From Serratia fonticola (GTDB lineage Bacteria; Pseudomonadota; Gammaproteobacteria; Enterobacterales; Enterobacteriaceae): a stretch of DNA of 64,000 nt. A program made the translations under genes and the position numbers. The stretch lies in the NCBI RefSeq assembly GCF_006715025.1, contig NZ_VFMK01000001.1, positions 3,286,001 to 3,350,000 on the forward strand. Reading direction: 5' to 3'. Positions 7,581 to 16,229 of the stretch are shown piece by piece (within the stretch, counting starts at the first letter, position 1; each line of letters begins with the position of its first letter). The notes below the pieces were generated by a model. The model saw only the letters and a list, made by a program, of their open reading frames with translations, made no database searches and had not been told where the DNA came from.

Positions 7581-9843
7581 TCTGTTCACCGCCTTTAAAA
7601 AAGATCGGATTTGGGATTTTGACGGAGGCATTCATCCGCCGGAAATGAAAACCCAATCCAGCGGTGTGCCGCTGCGTGTGGTTCCTCTGCCCGAGATTTT
7701 CATCGTCCCTTTGCAACAGCATTTGGGGCCAGAGGGTGAGCTGTGCGTGAAAACCGGTGACCGGGTATTGAAAGGCCAGCCACTGACGTTTGGCCGTGGC
7801 CGCACGCTGCCGGTGCATGCCCCGACATCCGGGGTCGTTCGCGCCATTGAACCCCATGTTACCGCCCATCCTTCAGGTTTGGCGGAACTGTGCGTGATCA
7901 TCGAGCCGGACGGTAACGATAGCTGGTGCGAACTGACGCCAGTAGCCGATTATCGCCAACTGACGGCGACAGAATTGATCCAACGGATCCATCAGGCCGG
8001 GATTGCCGGCCTGGGTGGCGCAGGTTTTCCGACCGCCAGCAAACTGCAGGGCGGGCACGAAGAGGTCGACACACTGATCCTCAACGCCGCCGAATGCGAG
8101 CCTTATATCACCGCTGACGACCGCCTGATGCAGGAACATGCCGATCAGATTATTGAGGGCACCGAGATCCTGCGTCACTTGCTGCAACCTAAAGTGACGC
8201 TGATCGGCATTGAAGACAATAAACCCGAAGCGATCGCCGCGTTGAAAATCGCGTTGCGCGATCGCGAGGGCATCATGTTACGCGTGATCCCGACCAAATA
8301 CCCTTCCGGTGGCGCCAAGCAGTTAACCAAGATCCTGACGGGCAAAGAGGTTCCCCACGGCAAACGTTCCTCCTCCATCGGTGTTTTGATGCAAAACGTC
8401 GGGACTGCATTTGCCATCAAACGTGCCATCATCGACGGTGAACCGCTGATTGAACGCGTGGTAACCTTGACCGGCGAAGCCATGACCCAGCCAGGTAATG
8501 TGTGGGCGCGCCTGGGAACTCCGGTGCAGCATTTGTTGAACTTTGGTGGCTTCCAACCTCAGGCTCAGCAAATGGTTATCATGGGCGGCCCGTTAATGGG
8601 CTTTACTCTCCCCGCCCTGAAGGTACCGGTCGTCAAAATCACTAACTGCTTACTGGCACCCACTACTCACGAAATGGCACCGCAACAACCAGAGCAATCC
8701 TGTATCCGTTGTGGACTGTGTGTCGATGCTTGCCCTGCTGGGTTACTTCCCCAGCAGCTTTATTGGTTCAGCCGTGGTGACGAGCACGAGAAGGCACGGA
8801 ATCATAACCTGTTTGATTGTATTGAATGTGGCGCCTGTGCCTATGTTTGTCCCAGCAATATCCCGCTGGTGCAGTACTATCGCCAGGAGAAGGCAGAGAT
8901 CAATGCGTTGGATCAGGAGGCGGCACGCACGGCGGAAGCCAAGGCGCGTTATGAAGCCAAACTTGCCCGTCTGGAACGGGAAAAGCTGGCACGTGAAGAA
9001 CGCCATAAAAAAGCCGCGGTGAAATTGACCGACAGCGATCAGAATGCCGTTCAGGCGGCACTGGCTCGCGTGCGTAGCAAAAGTCGTGAAGCGGCTATCA
9101 GTATTAGCGCTGCAGAGCCCGATAACAGCGAGGCTATTGCTGCCCGCGAAGCACGCAAGGCCCAGGCCAGAGAACGCAAGGCTCAACAAGCCAGCGAGAT
9201 GCCAACCGTAGTCACCGGTCAAGATGCCGACCCACGCAAAGCGGCCGTCGCCGCCGCATTGGCACGCGTCAAAGCCAAGAAAACTGCGCAATCACAGCCT
9301 GTTACCTCCCCCGTTGAAACAGTCGCAGAAGACGATCCTCGTAAGACCGCCGTTGCTGCTGCGCTAGCCCGCGTCAAGGCCAAGAAAGCCGCGCAACAGG
9401 CAACGCAAGCTGAATCAGTAATCACAGATGAGCCGGAAGATCCGCGCAAAGCCGCGGTTGCTGCCGCCATTGCGCGCGCCAAGGCCAAAAAAGCCGCGCA
9501 TCAGGAAGCGCAAGCTGAATCAGTAATCACAGATGAGCCGGAAGATCCGCGCAAGGCCGCGGTTGCTGCCGCCATTGCGCGCGCCAAGGCCAAAAAAGCC
9601 GCGCAGCAGGAAGCGCAAGCTGAATCAGTAATCACAGATGAGCCGGAAGATCCACGCAAAGCCGCGGTTGCTGCCGCCATTGCGCGCGCCAAGGCCAAAA
9701 AAGCCGCGCAGCAGGAAGCGCAAGCTGAATCAGTGATCACCGATGAGCCGGAAGATCCGCGCAAGGCCGCGGTTGCTGCCGCCATTGCTCGGGTTAAGGC
9801 TAAAAAAGCGGCTCAAACGTTGTCCACGACAGACAAGGCGTGA
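7573..9843 (+). CDS. rsxC: Rsx electron transport complex subunit C with C-terminal tandem repeats
   Basis: Peripheral subunit that binds flavin/NADH in the Rnf family. The N-terminal part (residues 1-about 450) is conventional, including AGIAGLGGAGFPTASKLQGG and two 4Fe-4S motifs: Cys377-380-383-387 (CIRCGLCVDACP) and a second starting at Cys416 (CIECGACAYVCP). From residue 553 to the end there are five full and one partial copies of a 35-residue Ala/Lys-rich unit (DPRKAAVAAAIARAKAKKAA, then an acidic linker). The 756-residue length is similar to E. coli RsxC (740). A strong terminator follows immediately, unlike the E. coli operon where rsxD comes next. Confidence 0.95.
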   Translation: MFNLFTAFKKDRIWDFDGGIHPPEMKTQSSGVPLRVVPLPEIFIVPLQQHLGPEGELCVKTGDRVLKGQPLTFGRGRTLPVHAPTSGVVRAIEPHVTAHPSGLAELCVIIEPDGNDSWCELTPVADYRQLTATELIQRIHQAGIAGLGGAGFPTASKLQGGHEEVDTLILNAAECEPYITADDRLMQEHADQIIEGTEILRHLLQPKVTLIGIEDNKPEAIAALKIALRDREGIMLRVIPTKYPSGGAKQLTKILTGKEVPHGKRSSSIGVLMQNVGTAFAIKRAIIDGEPLIERVVTLTGEAMTQPGNVWARLGTPVQHLLNFGGFQPQAQQMVIMGGPLMGFTLPALKVPVVKITNCLLAPTTHEMAPQQPEQSCIRCGLCVDACPAGLLPQQLYWFSRGDEHEKARNHNLFDCIECGACAYVCPSNIPLVQYYRQEKAEINALDQEAARTAEAKARYEAKLARLEREKLAREERHKKAAVKLTDSDQNAVQAALARVRSKSREAAISISAAEPDNSEAIAAREARKAQARERKAQQASEMPTVVTGQDADPRKAAVAAALARVKAKKTAQSQPVTSPVETVAEDDPRKTAVAAALARVKAKKAAQQATQAESVITDEPEDPRKAAVAAAIARAKAKKAAHQEAQAESVITDEPEDPRKAAVAAAIARAKAKKAAQQEAQAESVITDEPEDPRKAAVAAAIARAKAKKAAQQEAQAESVITDEPEDPRKAAVAAAIARVKAKKAAQTLSTTDKA
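9229..9840 (+). repeat. 105-bp coding tandem repeats in rsxC
   Basis: Copies begin at 9229, 9334, 9439, 9544 and 9649, with a partial sixth at 9754-9840. The period is exactly 105 bp (35 codons), so frame is kept. Copies 3, 4 and 5 are almost identical in DNA, with only scattered synonymous changes, whereas copies 1 and 2 have diverged. This suggests recent copy-number change by slippage or recombination. The encoded units are Ala/Lys-rich helices joined by acidic TDEPE linkers. Confidence 0.95.
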
Positions 9844-9851
9844 CGTCGGGC

Positions 9852-9883
9852 GGTGCTTTGCCGGATGCAAAGCACCCTTTTAA
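9852..9883 (+). terminator. Terminator after rsxC
   Basis: GGTGCTTTG (9852-9860) pairs with CAAAGCACC (9868-9876) over a 7-base loop, followed by CTTTT. It lies 8 bp after the rsxC stop and overlaps the 3' end of the reverse gene. It would end rsxABC transcription before rsxD. Confidence 0.85.
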
Positions 9884-10773
9884 TCGATAGAGATCAGATA
9901 GGTATAATTAACATCAATTTGGCGTAATTTAGCGTCCTGATTCCACTCATTGGCTTCAAGCATCTCCATTTCTACGCTCCCGCCAACGTCATTACGCAAC
10001 CCTGGCATCACATGCGAAATCAGGTAAGAAACAAACTGCACGCACTCTTTAGCCGTCCCATGATATGAAATAGAGATGTACTCCCGCCCTTGAAGATGAA
10101 TGTTATCGAGCTGATGACCAGAAAGAATGTCCTTCTTGTGCTCGGGCTCCACCGCGATGATATGCGTGGATGAACACTCGCCGTCACGGCGTTGGTGCGC
10201 AGAATGAATACTGAAAACCTTGTGGCAGTCAACATTCAATCCTTTGAAAAAATTATTAAAAATTTCACTCTTCATGGCAATACAGGAAGATATGGCCATT
10301 TCTTGTGCGGCTTCAAACTCTAACTGGCGTGAAACCCCCACCAGATGCATATCCGGCAGCGTAAGGCGTTTGACTTCGGGATAAAAACCGGCTTCATAAA
10401 CGGCCTCAAAGTTAAAGCGCGGCATTAAATTCTTCACGTCCCATTTGTCCATGGTGCGATAACGATTCGGCGTAGTGCCAAAACGTTGCTTGAACATCCG
10501 GGTAAAGGTTTGTTGCGAATCAAAGCCCAACTCATCTGAGATATCGATAATCGTTCGGTTGGTGATGCGCAGCGCCACAGCGGCACGGGTAAGAACGCGT
10601 GAGCGAATGTAAGTGGCAAGCTGAATACCGGTGATACGCTTGAATTTGCGCTGCAGGTGCCACTTGGAATAGCCTGATATGCGTGCGACCTCATCAAGAT
10701 TCGGCCGCGATTCGAGGTGAATTTCTACCCACTCAATCAATTCTTCAATAAAAAAAATGTCTTCATTAGTCAT
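9880..10773 (-). CDS. Rob-like AraC-family regulator with GyrI-like effector domain
   Basis: A 297-residue protein with an N-terminal MarA/SoxS/Rob-type double helix-turn-helix (about residues 7-107: NLDEVARISGYSKWHLQRKF, then IIDISDELGFDSQQTFTRMF, then FGTTPNRYR). A C-terminal domain of about 180 residues resembles the GyrI-like ligand-binding domain of Rob (289 residues). It lies in reverse orientation between rsxC and rsxD, where E. coli has no gene. Its promoter region is divergent from rsxD. Because Rsx keeps SoxR reduced and SoxR controls SoxS, a DNA-binding relative of SoxS inside this operon is suggestive. Target genes and ligand are unknown; it might equally be an unrelated insertion. 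Confidence 0.85.
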   Translation of the reverse strand: MTNEDIFFIEELIEWVEIHLESRPNLDEVARISGYSKWHLQRKFKRITGIQLATYIRSRVLTRAAVALRITNRTIIDISDELGFDSQQTFTRMFKQRFGTTPNRYRTMDKWDVKNLMPRFNFEAVYEAGFYPEVKRLTLPDMHLVGVSRQLEFEAAQEMAISSCIAMKSEIFNNFFKGLNVDCHKVFSIHSAHQRRDGECSSTHIIAVEPEHKKDILSGHQLDNIHLQGREYISISYHGTAKECVQFVSYLISHVMPGLRNDVGGSVEMEMLEANEWNQDAKLRQIDVNYTYLISID

Positions 10774-10822
10774 TATTATTTGTTCGCTAACTTAATAATA
10801 GGCGGGATAATAACTCACATGG

Positions 10823-10851
10823 ATTATATAAATGTTGCTATTTTGTGCGAA
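10823..10851 (-). promoter_or_regulatory. Predicted promoter of the Rob-like gene with a marbox-like element
   Basis: On the minus strand TTCGCA (10851-10846) and a perfect TATAAT (10828-10823) are 17 bp apart, about 50 bp before the start codon. The -35 lies within TTCGCACAAAATAGCAACA (10851-10833), which matches 10 of the 14 specified positions of the MarA/SoxS/Rob marbox pattern as I remember it. Autoregulation is an inference. Confidence 0.5.
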
Positions 10852-11121
10852 TAAATCAACCGGAAAATAGCAGGCGAGTTCGGGAATGCCAACCACACCC
10901 TACGGCTTTATACGACAAATCATGCACTATCGGATTAACCTGACGCATGTTTAGGGCAAAAAAGCCCCTCTCGCCCGTGTCTCGTATCGGAACCTGAATA
11001 TCCTTATCATTAGCACGTATTACCTTCGGTATGAATAAGGTAGAATGCAGCGCTGAAAATTTTCCCCGGTGCCTGCACCGTAAACGCGCTGATCACGTGG
11101 CAAAGAAATGGTAGTTATCCT
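10852..11121 (+). promoter_or_regulatory. rsxD leader and promoter region
   Basis: About 350 bp separate the Rob-like gene from rsxD. A possible -10 TAGAAT is at 11041-11046 with no acceptable -35. Where the -35 should be there is a GCAC-containing stretch at 11010-11028 (TTAGCACGTATTACCTTCG), which matches 9 of 14 marbox positions. A short inverted repeat, GGTGC-CT-GCACC, lies in the leader. rsxDGE therefore probably has its own promoter. The assignment is tentative. Confidence 0.35.
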
Positions 11122-12207
11122 ATGAAGTTCAAGCCGGTACAACAGACAGTGGCCAAAGGCTTACACATCGCCAGTTCTCCTTTTACCCACAACCACCAGA
11201 ACACTAGCCGCATCATGCTTTGGGTGATGTTGGCCTGCATTCCCGGCATGATTGCCCAGGTGTGGTTCTTTGGTTACGGCAACCTGATTCAGACGGCATT
11301 GGCCATGGTCACCGCTCTACTGTCAGAAGCGGCTATCCTGGCTTTGCGTAAGCAACCGGTAAAAACCCGCCTGGCAGACAACTCTGCCCTGCTTACTGCG
11401 CTATTACTGGGCATCAGTTTGCCCCCCCTGGCCCCCTGGTGGATGATCGTTATCGGCACCTTTTTCGCCATTGTGATCGCCAAACAACTGTACGGCGGTT
11501 TAGGGCAAAACCCCTTCAATCCTGCCATGGTCGGTTACGTTGTTCTGCTGATCTCTTTCCCGGTGCAGATGACCAGTTGGTTACCCCCGGAAGAACTGCG
11601 TGCTACAACGCTTTCGTTGCAGGATACGCTGTTGACCATTTTCAGTGGTCATACTGCGCAAGGCGCGACCCTGCATGAACTCCAGATGGGTGTTGACGGT
11701 ATCAGCCAGGCGACGCCGCTGGACGGCTTTAAAACCGGGTTGCGCAGTGGTCATTCCGTGGAGCAGGTCCTACAGCAACCCCTGTTCGGTGGCGCATTGG
11801 CGGGTATCGGTTGGCAATGGATTAACCTGGGCTTCCTGCTGGGTGGCCTGTTTATGCTGGGCCGTAAACTGATCCACTGGCAGATACCCTGCAGCATGCT
11901 GGCCGCCCTCGCCCTGTGTTCTGGAAGCGCCTGGCTGCTGGACGCTGCCCATCAGGCATCCCCGCTGATCCATCTGTTTTCTGGGGCGACCATGCTTGGC
12001 GCTTTCTTTATCGCCACCGATCCGGTCAGCGCCTCGACGACGCCAAAAGGACGGTTGATTTACGGTGCGCTTATCGGCCTGCTGATCTGGCTAATTCGTG
12101 TGTATGGGGGTTATCCCGACGGTGTCGCTTTTGCCGTACTGTTAGCCAACATTACCGTGCCGTTAATCGATCACTACACGCAACCGCGTGTCTATGGCCA
12201 TCGCTGA
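11122..12207 (+). CDS. rsxD: Rsx electron transport complex subunit D
   Basis: Membrane subunit of Rsx/Rnf carrying a covalently bound FMN. The 361-residue protein has about nine to ten membrane segments, the family stretch GGLGQNPFNPAMVGYVVLLI, and the flavinylation motif GISQATPLDG with Thr198 as the expected FMN attachment site. It is about nine residues longer than E. coli RsxD (352). It starts a second transcription unit rsxD-rsxG-rsxE-nth, separated from rsxABC by a terminator and the Rob-like gene. The ribosome binding site is weak (GGTAG before the ATG). Confidence 0.95.
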   Translation: MKFKPVQQTVAKGLHIASSPFTHNHQNTSRIMLWVMLACIPGMIAQVWFFGYGNLIQTALAMVTALLSEAAILALRKQPVKTRLADNSALLTALLLGISLPPLAPWWMIVIGTFFAIVIAKQLYGGLGQNPFNPAMVGYVVLLISFPVQMTSWLPPEELRATTLSLQDTLLTIFSGHTAQGATLHELQMGVDGISQATPLDGFKTGLRSGHSVEQVLQQPLFGGALAGIGWQWINLGFLLGGLFMLGRKLIHWQIPCSMLAALALCSGSAWLLDAAHQASPLIHLFSGATMLGAFFIATDPVSASTTPKGRLIYGALIGLLIWLIRVYGGYPDGVAFAVLLANITVPLIDHYTQPRVYGHR

Positions 12208-12216
12208 GGACTCCGC

Positions 12217-12846
12217 ATGCTTAATTCAATGAGAAAGCATGGCATCACACTGGCCGTGTTTGCCGCCGTTACCACCGGCCTGACCGCTGTGGTGTATCAA
12301 TTAACTAAAACCACCATTGCGCACCAGGCGGCGCTGCAACAAAAAGCCCTGCTCGACCAGGTGGTCCCGGCAGAACATTATGACAACGATATGCAAAGCG
12401 AGTGTTTCATTGTCAGCGATCCGGCGTTAGGCAACGGCGCCCCTCATCATTTATATCTGGCGCGCAAGCAGGGTCAGCCCGTGGCTGCCGCGTTGGAAAC
12501 CACCGCGCCGGATGGCTACTCTGGCGCCATTCAATTACTGGTAGGCGCCGATTTCCACGGTACGGTGTTAGGCACCCGGGTGATAGAACATCACGAAACC
12601 CCCGGTCTGGGAGACAAAATTGAGCTACGCATCTCGAACTGGATCACCTTTTTTAGCGGTAAAAAAATCGATGGCCCAGATGATGCCCGTTGGGCGGTGA
12701 AAAAAGACGGCGGCATGTTTGATCAGTTTACCGGTGCCACCATCACGCCCCGCGCCGTGGTCAATGCGGTGCGCCGTACAGCGTTGTATATGGAAACGCT
12801 GCAGACTAAACTTGATACCTTGCCTGCCTGCGGAGCCAGCGAATGA
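12217..12846 (+). CDS. rsxG: Rsx electron transport complex subunit G
   Basis: Subunit with one N-terminal membrane anchor (about residues 9-28) and a periplasmic FMN-binding domain. The flavinylation motif FDQFTGATITPRAVV is present with Thr175 as the expected attachment site, and ETPGLGDKIELR is a further family signature. At 209 residues it matches E. coli RsxG (206). It is 9 bp after rsxD and its last codons overlap the rsxE start (ATGA). An alternative start is Met5. Confidence 0.95.
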   Translation: MLNSMRKHGITLAVFAAVTTGLTAVVYQLTKTTIAHQAALQQKALLDQVVPAEHYDNDMQSECFIVSDPALGNGAPHHLYLARKQGQPVAAALETTAPDGYSGAIQLLVGADFHGTVLGTRVIEHHETPGLGDKIELRISNWITFFSGKKIDGPDDARWAVKKDGGMFDQFTGATITPRAVVNAVRRTALYMETLQTKLDTLPACGASE

Positions 12847-13541
12847 GTGAAGCAAAAGAGTTAATCGTTCAGGGGTTGTGGAAGAACAACTCCGCGTTGG
12901 TACAATTATTGGGGCTGTGCCCGCTGTTAGCCGTCACCTCAACCGCCACTAACGCACTGGGGCTTGGGTTGGCAACCACCTTGGTACTGACCATTACCAA
13001 CGGTTCGATCTCGGCCTTGCGCCGCTGGGTACCCAGTGAAGTCCGTATCCCAATTTACGTGATGATCATTGCGGCGGCGGTAAGCATCGTGCAAATGCTG
13101 ATTAACGCCTACGCCTTTGGCCTGTATCAGTCGCTGGGGATTTTTATCCCACTGATTGTCACTAACTGCATCGTGGTCGGTCGGGCAGAGGCCGTCGCAG
13201 CGAAGAAGCCAGTTGGCTTGGCCTTGATCGATGGCATGGCTATCGGGCTGGGTGCCACCTGTGCCATGTTTGTACTGGGATCGTTGCGAGAGCTGATTGG
13301 CAATGGAACGCTGTTTGACGGCGCAGATATGCTGCTAGGCAGTTGGGCCAAAGTGTTACGTATAGAAGTGGTGCATTTTGATAGCCCCTTCCTGCTGGCC
13401 ATGCTGCCTCCGGGGGCGTTTATCGGCCTGGGCCTGATGCTGGCCGCCAAATATGTCATCGATGAGAAAATGAAAGCTCGCAAAGCCAAAGCCTTACTGG
13501 CTGAACCTAACATGGAACAGGGACACGCAGAGAAAGCGTAA
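12843..13541 (+). CDS. rsxE: Rsx electron transport complex subunit E
   Basis: Six-helix membrane subunit, paralogous to RsxA, that completes the Rsx complex. Family stretches NNSALVQLLGLCPLLAVTST and LGIFIPLIVTNCIVVGRAEA are visible, mirroring the LCP and TNC motifs in RsxA. It has 232 residues against 231 in E. coli. It overlaps rsxG by 4 bp and its stop overlaps the nth start (TAATG), the same compact arrangement as in E. coli. Confidence 0.95.
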   Translation: MSEAKELIVQGLWKNNSALVQLLGLCPLLAVTSTATNALGLGLATTLVLTITNGSISALRRWVPSEVRIPIYVMIIAAAVSIVQMLINAYAFGLYQSLGIFIPLIVTNCIVVGRAEAVAAKKPVGLALIDGMAIGLGATCAMFVLGSLRELIGNGTLFDGADMLLGSWAKVLRIEVVHFDSPFLLAMLPPGAFIGLGLMLAAKYVIDEKMKARKAKALLAEPNMEQGHAEKA

Positions 13542-14182
13542 TGAATAAAGAAAAACGCCTGGAGATTTTGACCCGTTTGCGGGATAACAACCCGCATCCG
13601 ACCACCGAGCTGGTTTATACCACCCCTTTTGAACTGTTGATTGCCGTCTTGCTTTCCGCACAGGCTACTGATGTCAGCGTAAACAAGGCGACTGCCAAGC
13701 TGTATCCCGTTGCCAACACCCCAGCAGCCCTGCTGGCGCTGGGGGTCGACGGCGTGAAGGAGTACATCAAAACTATCGGTCTGTTCAACAGCAAAGCCGA
13801 AAACGTGATTAAAACCTGCCGCATTCTGCTGGAAAAACATGCCGGGGAAGTGCCGGAAGATCGCGCTGCACTTGAAGCCCTCCCCGGCGTGGGTCGCAAG
13901 ACCGCCAACGTGGTATTGAACACCGCCTTCGGTTGGCCAACCATCGCCGTTGATACCCATATCTTCCGCGTCTGTAACCGCACCCACTTCGCACCAGGCA
14001 AGAACGTTGAACAGGTGGAAGAAAAGTTACTGAAGGTGGTTCCCTCCGAGTTCAAAGTAGACTGTCACCACTGGTTTATTCTGCATGGGCGTTATACCTG
14101 TATCGCGCGTAAACCGCGCTGCGGATCATGCATTATTGAAGACCTGTGCGAGTTCAAAGAAAAGGTTTACCCGCTGGAGTGA
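13541..14182 (+). CDS. nth: Endonuclease III (DNA glycosylase/AP lyase)
   Basis: Removes oxidised pyrimidines from DNA and nicks at the resulting abasic site. The helix-hairpin-helix motif LPGVGRKTANVV contains catalytic Lys120, and Asp138 lies in AVDTHIFRV. The 4Fe-4S ligands Cys187, Cys194, Cys197 and Cys203 have the C-x6-C-x2-C-x5-C spacing. The 213-residue length and residue numbers match E. coli Nth. It is the last gene of the rsxDGE unit and is translationally coupled to rsxE. Confidence 0.97.
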   Translation: MNKEKRLEILTRLRDNNPHPTTELVYTTPFELLIAVLLSAQATDVSVNKATAKLYPVANTPAALLALGVDGVKEYIKTIGLFNSKAENVIKTCRILLEKHAGEVPEDRAALEALPGVGRKTANVVLNTAFGWPTIAVDTHIFRVCNRTHFAPGKNVEQVEEKLLKVVPSEFKVDCHHWFILHGRYTCIARKPRCGSCIIEDLCEFKEKVYPLE

Positions 14183-14234
14183 AATTACCAGGCCCCCATT
14201 GCTTATTACGCAACCATTGCGGCAAATGGCAGCG

Positions 14235-15236
14235 CTAAAGACAGCACGAGGGTCTAGGCTTCATGCCTGCCATTCGGTAGCAGGTGTCAACCAGCTTTAT
14301 CGTCGCGACAGATTCTTCAAGTGAGATCGCGGGTGGTGTCCTGTTCGCCAGGCAATCTAAAAAAGATTGTAACTGGTGAACATAGGTATAACTCTTGCCA
14401 AGATGCTCAATCGACTTGATCTGGGTAGTGTCGATCTCAATACGATCATCGAGATGAGGATGCAGGAAGTTCTTCGCCGATATCCGGCCTCGGGTCCCCG
14501 TAAAGCTCAGGGTAAACTCCATATGATCTCCTGCCATATCGCAATGGGTAGCCCCTGATAGCCCATTTGGGTAATCGATATTAACGTCCATTTTTTCGTC
14601 AATCCCTCTGTGCCCCAATCGCTCATGCGCAACAGCATCCACGACTCTCGGAGGCCCCCCACCCCAAGGAGCTAACCGCTGAAAAATATGCATAGCGTAG
14701 CATCCAAGGTCCATGAGCGATCCACCAGCAAGGTCAAGTAACCATCGGGGATCAGATTCAGGGGCTTCAGGCATACACATAACGATATCAATTCTTTCAA
14801 GATCGCCAATCATTCCCTCTTTAAGCAAGCAGAACATTCGATGCATGACTGGGTGAAAACTATAGTGATAACCTTCCATGAGTAAAACATGACTTTTTTT
14901 AGCAATATCCCAAACATGAATGGCCTCCTTAAAGTTGCTCGCAAAAGGCTTTTCCGTCAGGACATGCTTTCCTGCCTGCATTGCTCTTATATTCCAAGGC
15001 CCATGTAAACCATTGGGCAACGGATTATAAATCATATCAATGTTTGGATCTGAAATGAGCTCCTCATAGGAGGCATGATATCGCGTAAAGCCCTGTTCTT
15101 TAGCAAATGCCTGGGCAGTTGGCGGATCGCGAGCCGCAATCGAGTATAGCTCATAACCTAAGGATTTAGCGGGAATGACAATTCCCAACTCAACAATTCT
15201 TGCTGTACTGAGTACGCCAATTCTCATTGTATTCAT
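14235..15236 (-). CDS. Gfo/Idh/MocA-family NAD(P)-dependent oxidoreductase
   Basis: A 333-residue cytoplasmic enzyme with an N-terminal Rossmann fold (MRIGVLSTARI, near residues 4-14) and the family signature EKPFASNFKEA around residue 96, in which Lys is the usual catalytic residue. Its C-terminal alpha/beta domain has DLGCYAMHIFQRL. Met4 is an equally good start. Substrates in this family are sugars, cyclitols or trans-1,2-dihydrodiols; none can be chosen here. It is divergent from a TetR regulator and stands at the left end of an accessory island between nth and dtpA. Confidence 0.85.
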   Translation of the reverse strand: MNTMRIGVLSTARIVELGIVIPAKSLGYELYSIAARDPPTAQAFAKEQGFTRYHASYEELISDPNIDMIYNPLPNGLHGPWNIRAMQAGKHVLTEKPFASNFKEAIHVWDIAKKSHVLLMEGYHYSFHPVMHRMFCLLKEGMIGDLERIDIVMCMPEAPESDPRWLLDLAGGSLMDLGCYAMHIFQRLAPWGGGPPRVVDAVAHERLGHRGIDEKMDVNIDYPNGLSGATHCDMAGDHMEFTLSFTGTRGRISAKNFLHPHLDDRIEIDTTQIKSIEHLGKSYTYVHQLQSFLDCLANRTPPAISLEESVATIKLVDTCYRMAGMKPRPSCCL

Positions 15237-15552
15237 ACTGTTTTATCTCCAAAGTAAAATAACATCAATCTGTAGTAGCTTAAGATATATCTGAGTGATT
15301 CACTTAGAAACCCACTTACTCATATTAAATTCTGTAATACCGGCGGAGTGGCCCGCTATGGGAAACCCAAGCTTCGCAATTATCCTTTCTCAGCTAAAAT
15401 TAATTTCGCGCGCACAAAAACAAGGATTATTCTCATGTTTTAATAAGGGCATCACCAAGGGGAACTCGGCAAGAAATAATAAATAAAGCTTTATTTGGAA
15501 TCGATTGTTCCCTAACATAACCCAAAGTTACTGACAGGAAAAGCAGAAAATC
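15237..15552. other. Intergenic region between the oxidoreductase and tetR genes
   Basis: This 316-bp stretch lies between two divergently transcribed genes and should contain promoters for both. It is AT-rich. A short open frame at 15295-15486 has no ribosome binding site or recognisable product and I do not count it. I see no convincing operator palindrome. Confidence 0.4.
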
Positions 15553-16158
15553 ATGCCGCCAATTACAGATAGAAAAAGTGGGCGCCCTAGGGAATTCGAT
15601 ATTACTTTAGCCCTGGATAATGCCATCAAATACTTTAGAGTCCATGGTTATAATGGTGGATCTATGGCTGATATTTCACTCGCTCTAAACCTGTCAGTTG
15701 GTAGCATCTACAAAGCCTTCAAGAGCAAACATGGTCTGTTTTATTCGGCGTTGGTTCGGTATCAGAAACTACGTAGTGACGCACTCGCGGCAATAACCGA
15801 GGGAGCAGTAAATGGTCGCCAGAAGGTACGTTACATGTTGGAGTATTATGCCGAATATTCTCATGCTACAGAAGGCCGTGACGGCTGTTTGATGATCACG
15901 GGCGCCGTGGAGTTGGCCAATTTGGATGCGGCGGTAGCCGCCAAAGTGTCAGCAGGTTTTGTCCGCAATGAGGAGAGACTGGCGGGATATATCAGAGAAG
16001 GACAACATGATGGTTCAATTCCCGCAGGAAAAGATGCCGAAGCAATAGCAAAAACTTTACTCACCCTGCTTTTGGGCATGCGTATTATGGGCAAAACAGG
16101 TCAGGAACGAGAAACTATGCTAGCCGTAGTTGAAACGGCTATGCGGTTACTGGATTAA
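15553..16158 (+). CDS. TetR-family transcriptional regulator
   Basis: A 201-residue regulator with a TetR N-terminal helix-turn-helix (about residues 15-60: SMADISLALNLSVGSIYKAF is the recognition region) and a variable C-terminal ligand domain. The N-terminal GRPREFD stretch is common in TetR proteins that control neighbouring transporters or enzymes. It lies 71 bp before a major facilitator gene in the same direction and divergent from the oxidoreductase. It is inferred to repress one or both of them; the inducer is unknown. Confidence 0.88.
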   Translation: MPPITDRKSGRPREFDITLALDNAIKYFRVHGYNGGSMADISLALNLSVGSIYKAFKSKHGLFYSALVRYQKLRSDALAAITEGAVNGRQKVRYMLEYYAEYSHATEGRDGCLMITGAVELANLDAAVAAKVSAGFVRNEERLAGYIREGQHDGSIPAGKDAEAIAKTLLTLLLGMRIMGKTGQERETMLAVVETAMRLLD

Positions 16159-16229
16159 ATCGCCCAGCGATGGATTGGCAGCATAAGCCATGGCTGATTT
16201 TATAATTTTCCGTTAAATTGGAGAATGAA

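Noticed and set aside
9219..9785. Repetitive frames antisense to rsxC and a possible CRISPR-like array
   Set aside because: The 105-bp repeats have no spacers, keep the rsxC reading frame exactly and encode a repeated protein unit, so they are coding repeats.
15295..15486. 63-codon frame in the oxidoreductase/tetR gap
   Set aside because: No ribosome binding site, no recognisable product, and it lies where divergent promoters are expected.
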